Origin: an uncultured Flavobacteriaceae bacterium
GTDB taxonomy: Bacteria; Bacteroidota; Bacteroidia; Flavobacteriales; Flavobacteriaceae
Direction: 5' to 3'
Assembly (NCBI GenBank): GCA_905182835.1
Contig: CAJJDI010000018.1
Coordinates: 1-56,212 of the forward strand
Length of the DNA: 56,212 bases
Both the position numbers and the translations under genes were made by a program. Numbering within the stretch: position 1 is the stretch's first letter; the number at the start of each line of letters is the position of its first letter. Positions 44,876 through 55,683 of this stretch are shown here, piece by piece. The notes below the pieces were generated by a model. That model was not told where the DNA came from and made no database searches. It was given only the letters and a program-made list of their open reading frames with translations.

Positions 44876-47447
44876 TGGTTTTTTTACTGCTAATGGATGT
44901 TAGTATTAGTTTGCTCTTATCCTTATTTAAGTCTACCTTAATGTTATCACCAACTTGAATTTTGGATTTGATTATCTCTTCAGCTAACTCGTCTTCTAAA
45001 TACTTTTGAATTGCTCTTTTTAAGGGTCTTGCTCCGTATTGTTTATCAAACCCCTTTTCAGCTATAAAATCTTTTGCTTTTTTTGTTAGCTTAATTTTAT
45101 ACCCAAGTTCTTCTGTTCGAATAAATAGCTTTTTTAGTTCAATATCTATAATCTTATGTATGTGATTTATCTGAAGATTGTTAAATACAATAACATCGTC
45201 AATCCTATTTAAAAATTCAGGTGCAAATGCTTTTTTAAGAGCATTTATTATAATGCTCTTTGAGTTATTCCCTTCTTGATTCATTTTAGCACTAGTGCCA
45301 AAACCAACTCCATTACCAAAATCTTTTAATTTTCTTGCACCTATGTTAGATGTCATTATTATAATTGTATTGGTGAAGTCTATCTTTCTACCTAAACTAT
45401 CTGTCAAAAAGCCATCATCTAAAACTTGAAGAAGCATGTTAAAAACATCTTTGTGTGCTTTCTCTATTTCATCTAGTAAGACTACTGAATAAGGTTTTCT
45501 TCTTATCTTTTCTGTTAACTGTCCACCTTCTTCATAACCTACATATCCTGGAGGTGCTCCAATTAATCTTGATATAGCAAATTTCTCCATATACTCACTC
45601 ATATCTACTCTAATTAATGAGTCTTCAGAGTCAAATAATTCCTTTGCTAAAATTTTTGCTAATTGCGTTTTACCAACACCAGTTTGACCTAAGAATATAA
45701 ATGACCCAATTGGTTTATTAGGATCTTTTAGCCCTGCTCTATTTCGTTGGATAGATTTTACAACCTTAAGAACAGCTTCGTCTTGACCAATAACTTTATC
45801 CATAATAATTTCAGGTAGGATAGAAAGTTTGTTACTCTCGCTCTGCTTAACTCTATTTAAAGGAATTCCAGTCATCATCGAAACTACATCAGCTATATGT
45901 TCTTCATTGACTATTTCTTTGTTATTTTCACATTCCTTTTCCCAAGAATCTTGTGCAGACAATAAATTGCTTTCTAATAGTTTCTCATCGTCTCTTAGTT
46001 TAGCAGCCTCTTCATATTTTTGTTTTTTTACTGCATTGTTTTTAGTTATTCGAATCTCTTCTAATTTAGTTTCTAAATCAGTAATATGTTTAGGGACTAC
46101 TATATTATTTAAATGGACTCTTGAACCAGCTTCATCTAAAGCGTCTATAGCTTTGTCTGGTAGAAATCTATCAGTCATGTATCTGCTAGTAAGTCTAACA
46201 CATGCTAGAATTGCATCATTTGTATATTCAACATTATGATGTTCTTCATATTTGATTTTTATATTATTCAAGATTTCTATTGTTTCATCCTCACTAGTTG
46301 GCTCAACTATAATTTTCTGAAACCTTCTTTCTAAGGCTCCATCTTTTTCAATTGAAGTCCTATATTCATCTAAAGTGGTTGCGCCTATACATTGTATCTC
46401 TCCTCTAGCTAAAGCGGGCTTAAACATGTTTGAAGCATCTAAACTACCAGTAGCTCCACCTGCACCCACGATTGTGTGAATTTCATCAATAAACAGTATT
46501 ATATCTCTATTTTTTTCTAATTCATTCATTACAGCCTTCATTCTTTCTTCAAACTGTCCTCTGTATTTAGTTCCTGCGACTAAGCTTGCCAAATCAAGAG
46601 ATACTATTCTTTTATTAAATAATACTCTAGATACTTTTTTTTGAGTTATTCTAAGTGCTAACCCTTCTGCAATAGCAGATTTACCAACACCAGGCTCACC
46701 TATTAATAATGGATTATTTTTTTTTCTTCTACTTAGAATTTGTGAAACTCTTTGTATTTCATCATTCCTTCCAACAATAGGATCTAAATCTCCATTCTCA
46801 GCTAAGGAAGTTAAGTCTTTACCAAAGTTGTCTAGAACAGGAGTTTTGGTTTTTTTAACTGCTTTACCCTTAACTTTTTCAGCACCAATAATTGAATCAT
46901 CTGCCTCATCATTTTTTTCAAAAGACTCTTCTTCCTCTTTAAATTCTGCTGAAGTTTTCCCAGAGTAAACATCATTATCATTGTCATCATTATTGTCATC
47001 ATCAGCTATCATGTCATTATAATACTCTTTAACGTTGTCGTAATTAACATTAAGTTTATTTAAGAGCTTAGCAGTTGGGTCATTGTCATTGCGTAAAATA
47101 CAAAGAAGTAAGTGAGCTGTATTTATAGTTGAATTTTGAAATAATTTTGCTTCTAAAAAAGTAGTCTTCAAAGCTCTTTCAGCTTGTCTTGTTAAGTGAA
47201 GATTTTTTTTAGAGTTTGATGTAAATGAGCTGTCGCTATTAGGGGGGGAAAGAATTTCCACTTTTTTTCTAAGATATATTATATCTACAGAAAGAGAGTT
47301 TAATATATCAATACCCTTTCCTTCACCGTCTCTTAACATGCCTAGCATTAAATGCTCAGTACCAATAAAATCATGACCTAACCTTAAAGCTTCTTCTTTG
47401 CTAAAAGTAATCACGTCTTTAACTCTCGAAGAAAAATTATCATCCAT
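44865..47447 (-). CDS. clpC: ATP-dependent Clp protease ATP-binding subunit ClpC
   Basis: 860 residues. Two Clp-N repeats (about 1-145), a strongly acidic linker (about 148-190, with the run DDDNNDDNDNDV), AAA+ module 1 with Walker A GEPGVGKS at 250-257, a middle domain with a UVR-like QKYEEAAKLRD stretch, and AAA+ module 2 with GQTGVGKTQ. It unfolds proteins for ClpP. The acidic linker separates the N-domain by about 60 residues, which seems to be usual in the flavobacterial form. It is divergent from gyrA, with 221 nt between. Confidence 0.94.
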   Translation of the reverse strand: MDDNFSSRVKDVITFSKEEALRLGHDFIGTEHLMLGMLRDGEGKGIDILNSLSVDIIYLRKKVEILSPPNSDSSFTSNSKKNLHLTRQAERALKTTFLEAKLFQNSTINTAHLLLCILRNDNDPTAKLLNKLNVNYDNVKEYYNDMIADDDNNDDNDNDVYSGKTSAEFKEEEESFEKNDEADDSIIGAEKVKGKAVKKTKTPVLDNFGKDLTSLAENGDLDPIVGRNDEIQRVSQILSRRKKNNPLLIGEPGVGKSAIAEGLALRITQKKVSRVLFNKRIVSLDLASLVAGTKYRGQFEERMKAVMNELEKNRDIILFIDEIHTIVGAGGATGSLDASNMFKPALARGEIQCIGATTLDEYRTSIEKDGALERRFQKIIVEPTSEDETIEILNNIKIKYEEHHNVEYTNDAILACVRLTSRYMTDRFLPDKAIDALDEAGSRVHLNNIVVPKHITDLETKLEEIRITKNNAVKKQKYEEAAKLRDDEKLLESNLLSAQDSWEKECENNKEIVNEEHIADVVSMMTGIPLNRVKQSESNKLSILPEIIMDKVIGQDEAVLKVVKSIQRNRAGLKDPNKPIGSFIFLGQTGVGKTQLAKILAKELFDSEDSLIRVDMSEYMEKFAISRLIGAPPGYVGYEEGGQLTEKIRRKPYSVVLLDEIEKAHKDVFNMLLQVLDDGFLTDSLGRKIDFTNTIIIMTSNIGARKLKDFGNGVGFGTSAKMNQEGNNSKSIIINALKKAFAPEFLNRIDDVIVFNNLQINHIHKIIDIELKKLFIRTEELGYKIKLTKKAKDFIAEKGFDKQYGARPLKRAIQKYLEDELAEEIIKSKIQVGDNIKVDLNKDKSKLILTSISSKKTTKK

Positions 47448-47483
47448 AGTTCTAAATTTAAATTTAAATGTAGTTAAACATTA

Positions 47484-47496
47484 ATTGTTATACAAT
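47484..47496. promoter_or_regulatory. palindrome in the clpC-gyrA intergenic region, possible operator
   Basis: ATTGT-TAT-ACAAT is a perfect 5-bp inverted repeat 37-49 nt before the clpC ATG. The 221-nt region (47448-47668) otherwise holds AT-rich sequence, TAAATTTAAATTTAAAT near 47454-47470, and a near-consensus TACCCTTG at 47626-47633 that could be the gyrA -7 box. No hairpin terminator is seen. Confidence 0.25.
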
Positions 47497-47668
47497 AATC
47501 AATTACCTTTTTTGTTATTTATTTTTCATTTTTATATTTATTTAATAACCTGTATTAAATTGTTAATAAAATTACTTATTTATACTTGTTTTTTTATAAG
47601 ATTCAACTGATTAAATTATTATATTTACCCTTGGTTAAAATCAATTAAATTTATAACAACAATTTCTT

Positions 47669-50212
47669 ATGATTGAAGGAGAAAAATTAATCCCTATAAA
47701 TATAGAGGAGCAAATGAAATCAGCATACATTGATTACTCAATGTCTGTTATCGTTTCTAGAGCATTGCCAGATGTTAGAGATGGGCTTAAGCCTGTGCAT
47801 AGAAGAGTACTTTTTGGTATGCATGAGTTAGGAATAAGAGCTAGTGGTGCACATAAAAAATCTGCTAGAATTGTTGGAGAGGTTTTAGGTAAATACCACC
47901 CGCATGGAGATACATCAGTATATGATGCAATGGTTAGAATGGCACAAGACTGGAGTCTAAGATATCTTTTAGTAGATGGACAAGGTAATTTTGGTTCTGT
48001 AGATGGAGATAGTCCTGCTGCAATGAGATATACTGAAGCTAGAATGAAAAAAATATCGGAGGATATGCTAGCGGATATTGATAAAGACACCGTTGATCAC
48101 AGATTAAACTTTGATGACACTTTAAATGAACCAACAGTTTTACCAACTAGAATTCCTGGATTGTTAATCAATGGAGCCTCTGGAATAGCAGTAGGTATGG
48201 CAACAAACATGCCTCCTCACAATCTTTCTGAAGTTATTGATGGTACTATTGCTTATATTAATAATGCCGACATAGACATAGATGAATTAATAACTCATAT
48301 AAAGGCTCCAGATTTCCCAACTGGAGGAACAATATATGGTTATGATGGAGTTAGAGAAGCTTTTAAAACTGGTAGAGGTAGAATTGTTGTAAGAGCTAAG
48401 GCAAATATTGAAGAGGTAAGTGGTAGAGAGTGTATAATCATAACAGAAATTCCGTATCAAGTAAATAAGGCTGATATGATTAAAAAAACAGCTGATCTTG
48501 TTAATCATAAAAAACTAGAAGGAATTGCTTCTATTAGAGATGAATCGGATAGAAATGGTATGCGTATAGTTTATATCTTAAAAAGAGATGCTATACCAAA
48601 TATTGTTTTAAATAAATTATATAAATATACAGCTCTTCAATCATCTTTTAGTGTGAATAATATCGCGCTAGTTAAAGGTAGACCACAGATGTTGAATTTG
48701 AAGGAAATGATTCATTATTTTGTTGAACACAGACACGATGTGGTTGTTAGAAGAACAAAATATGAATTAAGAAAAGCGGAAGAAAGAGCACATATTCTTG
48801 AGGGCTTAATTATAGCTTCAGATAATATTGATAAAGTTATCGCATTAATTAGATCTTCATCGAATGCAGATGAGGCTCGAAATAAGTTAATGACTAATTT
48901 TAAGTTGTCTGAAATTCAATCGAAGGCTATTGTTGAAATGAGACTTAGACAACTTACTGGTCTAGAACAAGATAAGTTAAGAGTTGAATTTGAAAATATA
49001 ACAAAACTAATAATAGATTTAAAAGATATTCTTGACAAGAAAGATAGAAGAATGGAAATTATTTCTAATGAATTATTAGAAGTTAAAGCTAAATATGGTG
49101 ATGAAAGAAGATCTGTAATTGAATATGCAGGTGGTGATTTATCAATTGAAGACATGATTCCAGATGAGCAAGTAGTAATTACTATCTCTCATGCAGGTTA
49201 TATTAAAAGAACTCCACTAGATGCTTATAAAACACAGCATAGAGGAGGAGTAGGTCAAAAAGCATCCACCACAAGAAATGAAGATTTTCTAGAAAATTTA
49301 TTTGTCGGTACTAATCACCAGTACATGTTGTTCTTTACCCAAAAAGGAAAATGTTTCTGGATGAGGGTTTACGAAATTCCTGAAGGAACTAAAGTTTCTA
49401 AAGGAAGGGCACTTCAGAATCTAATTAATATTGAGCAAGATGATAAAGTTAAGGCATTTATATGTACTCAAGATTTAAAAGATGAAGAATACATAAATAG
49501 TCATTACGTTATTATGGCAACTAAAAAAGGACAGGTTAAAAAGACTTTGTTAGAACAATATTCTAGACCTAGAACTAATGGAATAAATGCAATAACGATT
49601 AAAGATGATGACGAGTTACTAGAAGCTAAATTAACTAATGGTGAAAGTCAAGTAATGATTGCTCTTAAATCTGGTAAAGCTATTAGGTTTGAAGAAGCGA
49701 AGACAAGACCAATGGGAAGAGGAGCCTCAGGTGTTCGTGGAGTTAGACTTCAGAATGAGAATGATGAAGCAATTGGTATGATAGCTGTAAACGATATGGA
49801 AAGTGATATTCTAGTTGTTTCTGAAAATGGTTATGGAAAAAGATCAAGTTTAGAAGACTATAGAATTACAAATAGAGGTGGTAAAGGAGTTAAAACCATC
49901 TCGATAACTGAAAAAACGGGTGATTTAGTAGCTATTAAGAATGTGAATGATGATGATGATCTAATGATAATTAACAAATCTGGTATTGCAATCAGATTAG
50001 CTGTTGAAAATCTAAGAGTAATGGGTAGAGCTACTCAAGGAGTTAAACTTATTAATTTAAAAGCTAAGGATTCAATTGCAGCTGTTGCTAAAGTAATACA
50101 CGAAGAAGAAGTTGAACTTGATGAAGATAATTCAGAGAGTGAAACTGAAAACTCAGACAGTCAAAATGATGAAGCTGCTTCAACAGAAGATTCGAGTGAA
50201 TTAAATAATTAA
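47669..50212 (+). CDS. gyrA: DNA gyrase subunit A
   Basis: 847 residues. Catalytic Tyr is Y121 in [10 protein letters not shown]. The quinolone region reads [17 protein letters not shown] near 77-93, with Thr82 at the position of E. coli Ser83 and Asp86 at that of Asp87. The C-terminal domain (about 500-815) has six beta-pinwheel blades; the GyrA-box candidate is QHRGGVG near 526-532, which separates it from ParC. The last 35 residues are an acidic Ser/Glu/Asp tail. It introduces negative supercoils with GyrB, which is not in the window. A TPR gene follows 16 nt downstream. Confidence 0.95.
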   Translation: MIEGEKLIPINIEEQMKSAYIDYSMSVIVSRALPDVRDGLKPVHRRVLFGMHELGIRASGAHKKSARIVGEVLGKYHPHGDTSVYDAMVRMAQDWSLRYLLVDGQGNFGSVDGDSPAAMRYTEARMKKISEDMLADIDKDTVDHRLNFDDTLNEPTVLPTRIPGLLINGASGIAVGMATNMPPHNLSEVIDGTIAYINNADIDIDELITHIKAPDFPTGGTIYGYDGVREAFKTGRGRIVVRAKANIEEVSGRECIIITEIPYQVNKADMIKKTADLVNHKKLEGIASIRDESDRNGMRIVYILKRDAIPNIVLNKLYKYTALQSSFSVNNIALVKGRPQMLNLKEMIHYFVEHRHDVVVRRTKYELRKAEERAHILEGLIIASDNIDKVIALIRSSSNADEARNKLMTNFKLSEIQSKAIVEMRLRQLTGLEQDKLRVEFENITKLIIDLKDILDKKDRRMEIISNELLEVKAKYGDERRSVIEYAGGDLSIEDMIPDEQVVITISHAGYIKRTPLDAYKTQHRGGVGQKASTTRNEDFLENLFVGTNHQYMLFFTQKGKCFWMRVYEIPEGTKVSKGRALQNLINIEQDDKVKAFICTQDLKDEEYINSHYVIMATKKGQVKKTLLEQYSRPRTNGINAITIKDDDELLEAKLTNGESQVMIALKSGKAIRFEEAKTRPMGRGASGVRGVRLQNENDEAIGMIAVNDMESDILVVSENGYGKRSSLEDYRITNRGGKGVKTISITEKTGDLVAIKNVNDDDDLMIINKSGIAIRLAVENLRVMGRATQGVKLINLKAKDSIAAVAKVIHEEEVELDEDNSESETENSDSQNDEAASTEDSSELNN

Positions 50213-50228
50213 CCTCAATTTAAATAAA

Positions 50229-51506
50229 ATGAAAAATCAAAATCTTATATTTTTAATATTTACCCTAATAGTATTTAATAGTTTTGGACAGAAAAAAGAA
50301 TTAAAAGCAGTCGAAAAAGCATTAAAAACTAACAACTTTGTGAGTGCAAAAGAAAATATTGTTGCAGTTGAGAAATATGATCTTGAGAATTTTGATCTAA
50401 AGCTTAAAATTAAATACCATTACTTAAAGGGAGTTTCTTACTATGCTGAAGGAGAATCTACTTTAGCCGATTCCTATTTAGCTCTAGATAATTTCAAACA
50501 AGTAGTTTTATTAGAAGAAGACTCTAGTTATAAGTTTTATACTGACAAAGTGAAGCCGTTAAAATCAGCTATGCTTAACGGGTTTGTTAGGAAAGCTAAA
50601 AATGCTTTAGATTTAAAAGATTATAAAACTTCGTATGCGAATCTAGAATCTGCATTTAGAGTTTCTTCAACAGATACTCTTTATTTGTATAACGCAGCAC
50701 TTCTAGCTACAGAGACTAAAGATTTTGATATCGCAATGAATTTCTATAGAGAACTGGAAGGTATTGGTTTTACAGGTGTAACAACAAATTATTATGCAGT
50801 TGAAATTGAATCTGAAGAAGAGCAGTCATTTGCTAGTGAGTCTAATAGAGATTTATTTGTAAAGGCTGGAACTCATAAAGATGAAAGAAATGAATTAACA
50901 GTATCTGTTCAGTTAAATGTTTTTAGGTCTATGGCTGCTATTTATAAAAATATGGGAGATACTGAAAATGCATTACTCTATATTGAAAAAGCAAAAATAA
51001 TTGACTCCAATGATATAAACTTAATTTTATTAGAATCTAATATTAAATGGGAGTTAGGAGATGTTGAATCTTATAAAATTTTAATATCCCAAGCTTTAGA
51101 AATTGATCCATCTAATGCTGATTTATTATTTAACCTTGGAGTAGTCTCAGCCAATAGTGATGATAAAGAAAGTGCCAAGATGTATTATGATAAAGCAATA
51201 TTAGTTGATCCAAGCTATACTAAAGCTTATTTAAACATGGCAGCACTTATTTTAAGTGAAGAAGAAGGGATAATAGAAGAAATGAATGCATTAGGTACAT
51301 CTACTGCTGATTACAACAAATATGATGCTTTAAAAATCGATAGAGAGAATATATATAAGACGGCCATTCCTTATCTTAAGACAATTTTAAAGAATGAACC
51401 TGAAAATATTGATGCAATAAATACATTAAGAAATATTTATTCAGCGCTAGGAGATGATGTTAATTATAAGTTAATGAAAGAGAAATTAGAAGGCTTAGAT
51501 AATTAA
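50229..51506 (+). CDS. tetratricopeptide repeat protein, exported
   Basis: 425 residues with a signal peptide (cleaved near residue 20, NSFGQ) and mainly helical repeats. Clear TPR units lie in the second half: AAIYKNMGDTENALLYIEKA near 236-255, LLFNLGVVSANSDDKESAKM and KAYLNMAALILSEE. The first half has degenerate repeats. The frequent Asn/Ser in loops is typical of periplasmic flavobacterial TPR proteins, which act as scaffolds; no partner is named. It follows gyrA by 16 nt and in related genomes the same pair is common. The end shares 4 nt with the convergent NlpC/P60 gene. Confidence 0.85.
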   Translation: MKNQNLIFLIFTLIVFNSFGQKKELKAVEKALKTNNFVSAKENIVAVEKYDLENFDLKLKIKYHYLKGVSYYAEGESTLADSYLALDNFKQVVLLEEDSSYKFYTDKVKPLKSAMLNGFVRKAKNALDLKDYKTSYANLESAFRVSSTDTLYLYNAALLATETKDFDIAMNFYRELEGIGFTGVTTNYYAVEIESEEEQSFASESNRDLFVKAGTHKDERNELTVSVQLNVFRSMAAIYKNMGDTENALLYIEKAKIIDSNDINLILLESNIKWELGDVESYKILISQALEIDPSNADLLFNLGVVSANSDDKESAKMYYDKAILVDPSYTKAYLNMAALILSEEEGIIEEMNALGTSTADYNKYDALKIDRENIYKTAIPYLKTILKNEPENIDAINTLRNIYSALGDDVNYKLMKEKLEGLDN

Positions 51507-52252
51507 ATTATTTTTTTAATTACTCTTAATTTGTGAGAATGCTTTCTAGTATCCACATTGTAAATACCTGTTTGGTCTAACCTGTCAATTCTTACATGTC
51601 CATGAGCATGTATAATATGGTTATCTTCCATAATTATTCCTACGTGTACAATGTCGCCATCTTTATTGTCAAAAAAGGCTAAATCTCCTGGTTCAGATTC
51701 TTCAATAAAACTAAGAGCTACTCCTAATTTTACCTGATCTTTTGCATCTCTATCTATATTGTAGCCATTTATTTTATAGATGATTTGAGTAAACCCAGAG
51801 CAATCAATTCCAAAAGGGGTTCTTCCGCCCCATAAATAGGGAGAGTTTATTAAAAGAAGCGATGTCTTTACTAGATTTTCTTTTGCTTGTTTTGAGCTTA
51901 TTTTATTTCCGTCAAAAGAATGTTCAAACAATTTTAGGGTATTTAAAGTTGAACCTAAAGGAATGGTCAATAGCCCTTTATCTTTAATCTGTATAAACTC
52001 AATTAAATCTAAAGAATAAATATTTATTTCAGAATTAATAGAATCATAAATTGACTTATCTATTTCTACAAGCTGCTTATTATCAACCCACCCATTATAG
52101 TTATCGAAGGATAACTTTATTAAACTCCAATTAGCTCTTTTTTCAATTATCTTAAAGCTTTCCCCATAGATAACTTGTGACACTAACTCGCTAGTGTCTC
52201 TTGGCTCTGCACGCATTGGTACAATACTTAATAAACATATCCCAAATAACAT
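51503..52252 (-). CDS. C40 family peptidase (NlpC/P60) with SH3-like domains
   Basis: 249 residues. A short hydrophobic N-terminus (MLFGICLLSIVPMRAEP) looks like a signal peptide. Bacterial SH3-like modules (about 16-100; SEL-type segment GESFKIIEKRANWSLIKLS) precede the NlpC/P60 domain. Catalytic Cys is in FGIDCSGFTQ near 151; His lies in GDIVHVGIIM and the third polar residue in HAHGHV. It cuts the gamma-D-Glu-diamino acid bond of peptidoglycan peptides. It follows the thiolase gene by 5 nt. Confidence 0.9.
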   Translation of the reverse strand: MLFGICLLSIVPMRAEPRDTSELVSQVIYGESFKIIEKRANWSLIKLSFDNYNGWVDNKQLVEIDKSIYDSINSEINIYSLDLIEFIQIKDKGLLTIPLGSTLNTLKLFEHSFDGNKISSKQAKENLVKTSLLLINSPYLWGGRTPFGIDCSGFTQIIYKINGYNIDRDAKDQVKLGVALSFIEESEPGDLAFFDNKDGDIVHVGIIMEDNHIIHAHGHVRIDRLDQTGIYNVDTRKHSHKLRVIKKII

Positions 52253-52257
52253 TATAA

Positions 52258-53433
52258 TTAATTACGTTGTATAATTATAGAAGAGGCACCTCCGCCGCCA
52301 TTACAAATTGCAGCTAGTCCAGTTTTTTTATCATTTTGAATTAAAGTATTTATTAACGTTGTTACTATTCTTGCTCCAGAACACCCAAGTGGATGTCCTA
52401 AGGATACAGCACCTCCGTTTACATTTACTTTAGATTTATCTATATTCAATATTTTCATGTTTGCTAAACCTACTACTGAGAAAGCTTCATTAAACTCAAA
52501 AAGGTCTATATCGTCAATATTTAATTTTGATTTATTTAATACTATAGGTACAGCTTTTGCAGGACTAGTTGTAAACCATTTTGGATCTTGAGCAGCATCA
52601 GCATACCCTATAATTTTAGCTACAGGTGTCAAGTTTAATGATTCACATTTCTCAAGACTCATAAGCACTAATGCTGAAGCTCCATCATTAATGGTTGATG
52701 CATTACCAGCAGTTACACTACCTTCTTTAGTAAAGACAGGCCTTAATGACCTTAGCTTATCTTCGTTAAAGTTTTTATATTCCTCATCCTCATCAACAAC
52801 AGTGATATTACCTCTTCTATCTTTTATTTCAACAGGAATTATTTCGTTTTTAAACTTACCGGATTCCCAGGCATTTTTTGATTTTTCATATGAAGCTACT
52901 GCAAAATCATCTTGTTCTTGCTTAGAGAAATTATATTCTGTAGCACATAAATCTGCTAGAACTCCCATGGCTTCTTTATTGTAAAAATCTATAAGACCAT
53001 CTACTTGAAGTCCGTCAGAAATTTCTTTTGAGCCGAATTTTGTTGCAACTCTAGCGTTAAAATAATGAGGAATTAAACTCATGTTTTCCATACCACCAGC
53101 TACAACAACATTATTATCTCCTAAAGCAATAGATTGAGCAGCTTGCATTATACTTTTCATTCCTGAAGAACAAACCTTATTAACAGTAGTGCATGGAACA
53201 TTGTCAGAAATACCTGCATTTAGCGCAGCTTGTCTTGCAGGAGCTTGACCTACTCCAGCTTGTACAACATGACCCATTAAAACTTCATCAACTTCAGTTG
53301 GGTCTAGGTTTATCTTTTCAAGGGCACCTTTTATTGCAATTCCTCCTAATGTTGGAGCGGGAACTTTAGATAAAGCTCCTAAAAAACTTCCAATTGGTGT
53401 TCTAACTGCAGATACTATTACTACTTCTTTCAT
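52258..53433 (-). CDS. acetyl-CoA C-acyltransferase (thiolase)
   Basis: 391 residues, full-length thiolase. Nucleophilic Cys is C88 in NKVCSSGMKS; the His is in GHPLGCSGAR and the second Cys in AICNGGGGAS near the C-terminus. It makes or cleaves acetoacetyl-CoA and longer 3-ketoacyl-CoA; the short biosynthetic form and the degradative form cannot be separated securely by sequence alone, but the sequence looks like AtoB/PhaA-type acetyl-CoA acetyltransferases. No fad operon is adjacent. On the minus strand TACTTTCG (53461-53454) is a near-match -7 box. Confidence 0.92.
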   Translation of the reverse strand: MKEVVIVSAVRTPIGSFLGALSKVPAPTLGGIAIKGALEKINLDPTEVDEVLMGHVVQAGVGQAPARQAALNAGISDNVPCTTVNKVCSSGMKSIMQAAQSIALGDNNVVVAGGMENMSLIPHYFNARVATKFGSKEISDGLQVDGLIDFYNKEAMGVLADLCATEYNFSKQEQDDFAVASYEKSKNAWESGKFKNEIIPVEIKDRRGNITVVDEDEEYKNFNEDKLRSLRPVFTKEGSVTAGNASTINDGASALVLMSLEKCESLNLTPVAKIIGYADAAQDPKWFTTSPAKAVPIVLNKSKLNIDDIDLFEFNEAFSVVGLANMKILNIDKSKVNVNGGAVSLGHPLGCSGARIVTTLINTLIQNDKKTGLAAICNGGGGASSIIIQRN

Positions 53434-53545
53434 TATACTATTTAATTATAGCACGAAAGTAATAAAATTATATAAAATATCTGTTGTTAAAATTTTTTGT
53501 AATTGTTAATAGCATTAAATTTATAATTCTAATTATACTAACTTG

Positions 53546-55591
53546 ATGATTAAATACTTAAATAAGCTTTACAAAAATTATAATTTTATTTATAAAGTTA
53601 TACTTCTATCTGTTTCAGTATACTTAATAGTCTCGATGTTTCCTAAGAGTGGGAAGTTTAAATATAGCTTTGAAAATGGAAAGCCGTGGCAATCAGAAAA
53701 CTTATATGCACCCTTTAATTTTGCAGTATTAAAAAATGCTGTAGACTTAGAAGGCGAGCTAAAACAAGTTAAAATCAAAACACCAGTTTACTTTGATTAT
53801 CTAACGTCTATCAATAAGTCAGACTCTATTCTTGATTATAAATTGGATTCATTTTTTGAACAAACTGATATTAACTTATCTCAAGATTCTATTGTAAATT
53901 CAGTCAAGTCTATTGCTGTAAATATTTATAATAAGGGGTTTTCAGATGTTAATTATGAATATGAGGGTGAACAAAAAACATCTATTCTATCAAATAATAT
54001 AATTGTAAAAAATTCTACTTTTTCAAATTTATTGATGCCAAAGGATCTTTCTACATATATTAATAATTCAGTAATTGTAAATAATTACATTAATAATGGT
54101 GATCAAATTAAATCAATTTTGTTTGAGATACTACAGCCAAACATAACCTTTAATAAAGGTTTATCTGAAAATGCATATGCCGAAGCTGTGTCTGAAGTTT
54201 CAAGCTACAGAGGTATGATTGATAAGCAAACCTTAATTATATCTAAAGGGGAGGTTGTTGATAAAGAAAAGCTCATGATTTTAAAATCATTAGAAAAAGA
54301 ATATGAAAATGAAAATTGGAGTACAGAAAATTATTATCTAATAATTTTGTCCTATAGTATTCTTGTTTCTTTAGGATTAATAATGATACTATTATTTTTA
54401 AATAAATATAGAAAGGAACTCTATCTAAATAACAATAAACTAACTTTTATATACTTCAATATAGTTTTAATGATAGGGATAACTACTCTTGTAGTTAAGC
54501 TAGACTCTTTGTATGTATATGTAATCCCTATTTGTATACTTCCATTGGTTCTTAAAGCTTTTTTTGACTCTAGAACTTCTTTCTTTGTCCATACAGTTAC
54601 TATCCTCTTAATAGGCTTTATAGTCCCTAATAATTTTGAGTATATATTTCTAAATATAATCGCTGGTATAGTTACAATACTGTCCGTTTCAGATTTATAC
54701 AAAAGAGCAAATCTATTTATTGCAGTTAGTCAAATAACTGCCGTTTATATTGTTGCGTACTTCTCCTTTTTTGTTATTCATGAAGGAGGTGTTGAATTCA
54801 TTAAACTTGAAAACTTCGCTTTATTTATATTATGTGGTCTAGGCACATTGTTTGTCCACCCTTTAATTTATATCTATGAGAAAGTATTTGGCTTGGTGTC
54901 AGATGTATCATTGTTAGAACTCTCAGACACCAACTCTAAATTACTTAAGCTTCTTTCTGATAAAGCACCAGGAACATTTAATCATTCTTTAAGTGTTGCT
55001 AATTTGGCTGAAGCAGCTGCAAACGAAGTAGGCGCTAATGCATTACTTGCTAGGGTAGGAGCTTTGTATCATGATGTTGGCAAAATGAACAACCCTTCCT
55101 ATTTTTCAGAGAATCAATTAACTGGGATAAATCCTCATGATGAATTAAACTCTAAAGAAAGTGTTCGTATAATTTTAAATCATGTAATTGAAGGAATTGA
55201 AATTGCTAGAAAATTCAATATTCCAGAGAGGGTAATTGATTTCATTAGAACCCATCATGGTACAAGTTTGGTTTATTATTTCTATAATAAAGATTCAAAA
55301 CTAGAAATTATACCTGATGAAAAGGATTACATGTATAGTGGGCCAAAACCATTTTCAAAAGAAACAGCAATTGTTATGATGTGTGATGGGGTAGAGGCAG
55401 CCTCTAAAAGCTTAAAAAATCCTGATTTCGTTAAGATTAATGATTTTGTTAACCTTATAGTTTCTAAGCAAATTAGTAGCGATCAATTCATTAATGCAGA
55501 CATCACTTTTAAAGAAATTGAATTGATTAAAAAAGTTCTTATAAACAAGTTGATAAATATTTTTCATATTAGAATTGAATACCCACAGTAA
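53546..55591 (+). CDS. 7TM-HD family phosphodiesterase (PgpH-like)
   Basis: 681 residues from the ATG at 53546; a TTG one codon earlier is an alternative. A first membrane helix (about 17-34), an extracytoplasmic domain (about 40-265), a block of seven helices (about 267-440), and a cytoplasmic HD domain (about 475-665). The HDIG-type motif is YHDVGKM, with NHV and THHG as further metal ligands. It belongs to the 7TMR-HD group in which Listeria PgpH degrades c-di-AMP. Specificity here is inferred from the family. The gene is divergent from the thiolase gene and upstream of the tRNA operon. Confidence 0.9.
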   Translation: MIKYLNKLYKNYNFIYKVILLSVSVYLIVSMFPKSGKFKYSFENGKPWQSENLYAPFNFAVLKNAVDLEGELKQVKIKTPVYFDYLTSINKSDSILDYKLDSFFEQTDINLSQDSIVNSVKSIAVNIYNKGFSDVNYEYEGEQKTSILSNNIIVKNSTFSNLLMPKDLSTYINNSVIVNNYINNGDQIKSILFEILQPNITFNKGLSENAYAEAVSEVSSYRGMIDKQTLIISKGEVVDKEKLMILKSLEKEYENENWSTENYYLIILSYSILVSLGLIMILLFLNKYRKELYLNNNKLTFIYFNIVLMIGITTLVVKLDSLYVYVIPICILPLVLKAFFDSRTSFFVHTVTILLIGFIVPNNFEYIFLNIIAGIVTILSVSDLYKRANLFIAVSQITAVYIVAYFSFFVIHEGGVEFIKLENFALFILCGLGTLFVHPLIYIYEKVFGLVSDVSLLELSDTNSKLLKLLSDKAPGTFNHSLSVANLAEAAANEVGANALLARVGALYHDVGKMNNPSYFSENQLTGINPHDELNSKESVRIILNHVIEGIEIARKFNIPERVIDFIRTHHGTSLVYYFYNKDSKLEIIPDEKDYMYSGPKPFSKETAIVMMCDGVEAASKSLKNPDFVKINDFVNLIVSKQISSDQFINADITFKEIELIKKVLINKLINIFHIRIEYPQ

Positions 55592-55616
55592 TATTAAAAA
55601 ATTTTAAATAAATTAC

Positions 55617-55647
55617 TTGCGTTGTTTAAGATGAAAAGTTACATTTG
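55617..55647 (+). promoter_or_regulatory. promoter of the tRNA operon
   Basis: TTG at 55617-55619, a 20-nt spacer and TACATTTG at 55640-55647, a full match to the Bacteroidota consensus. The start would be near 55654, 30 nt before the first tRNA. Confidence 0.72.
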
Positions 55648-55683
55648 CAACCGCATAAAATTTTTGAAATATTGTATTCGATT

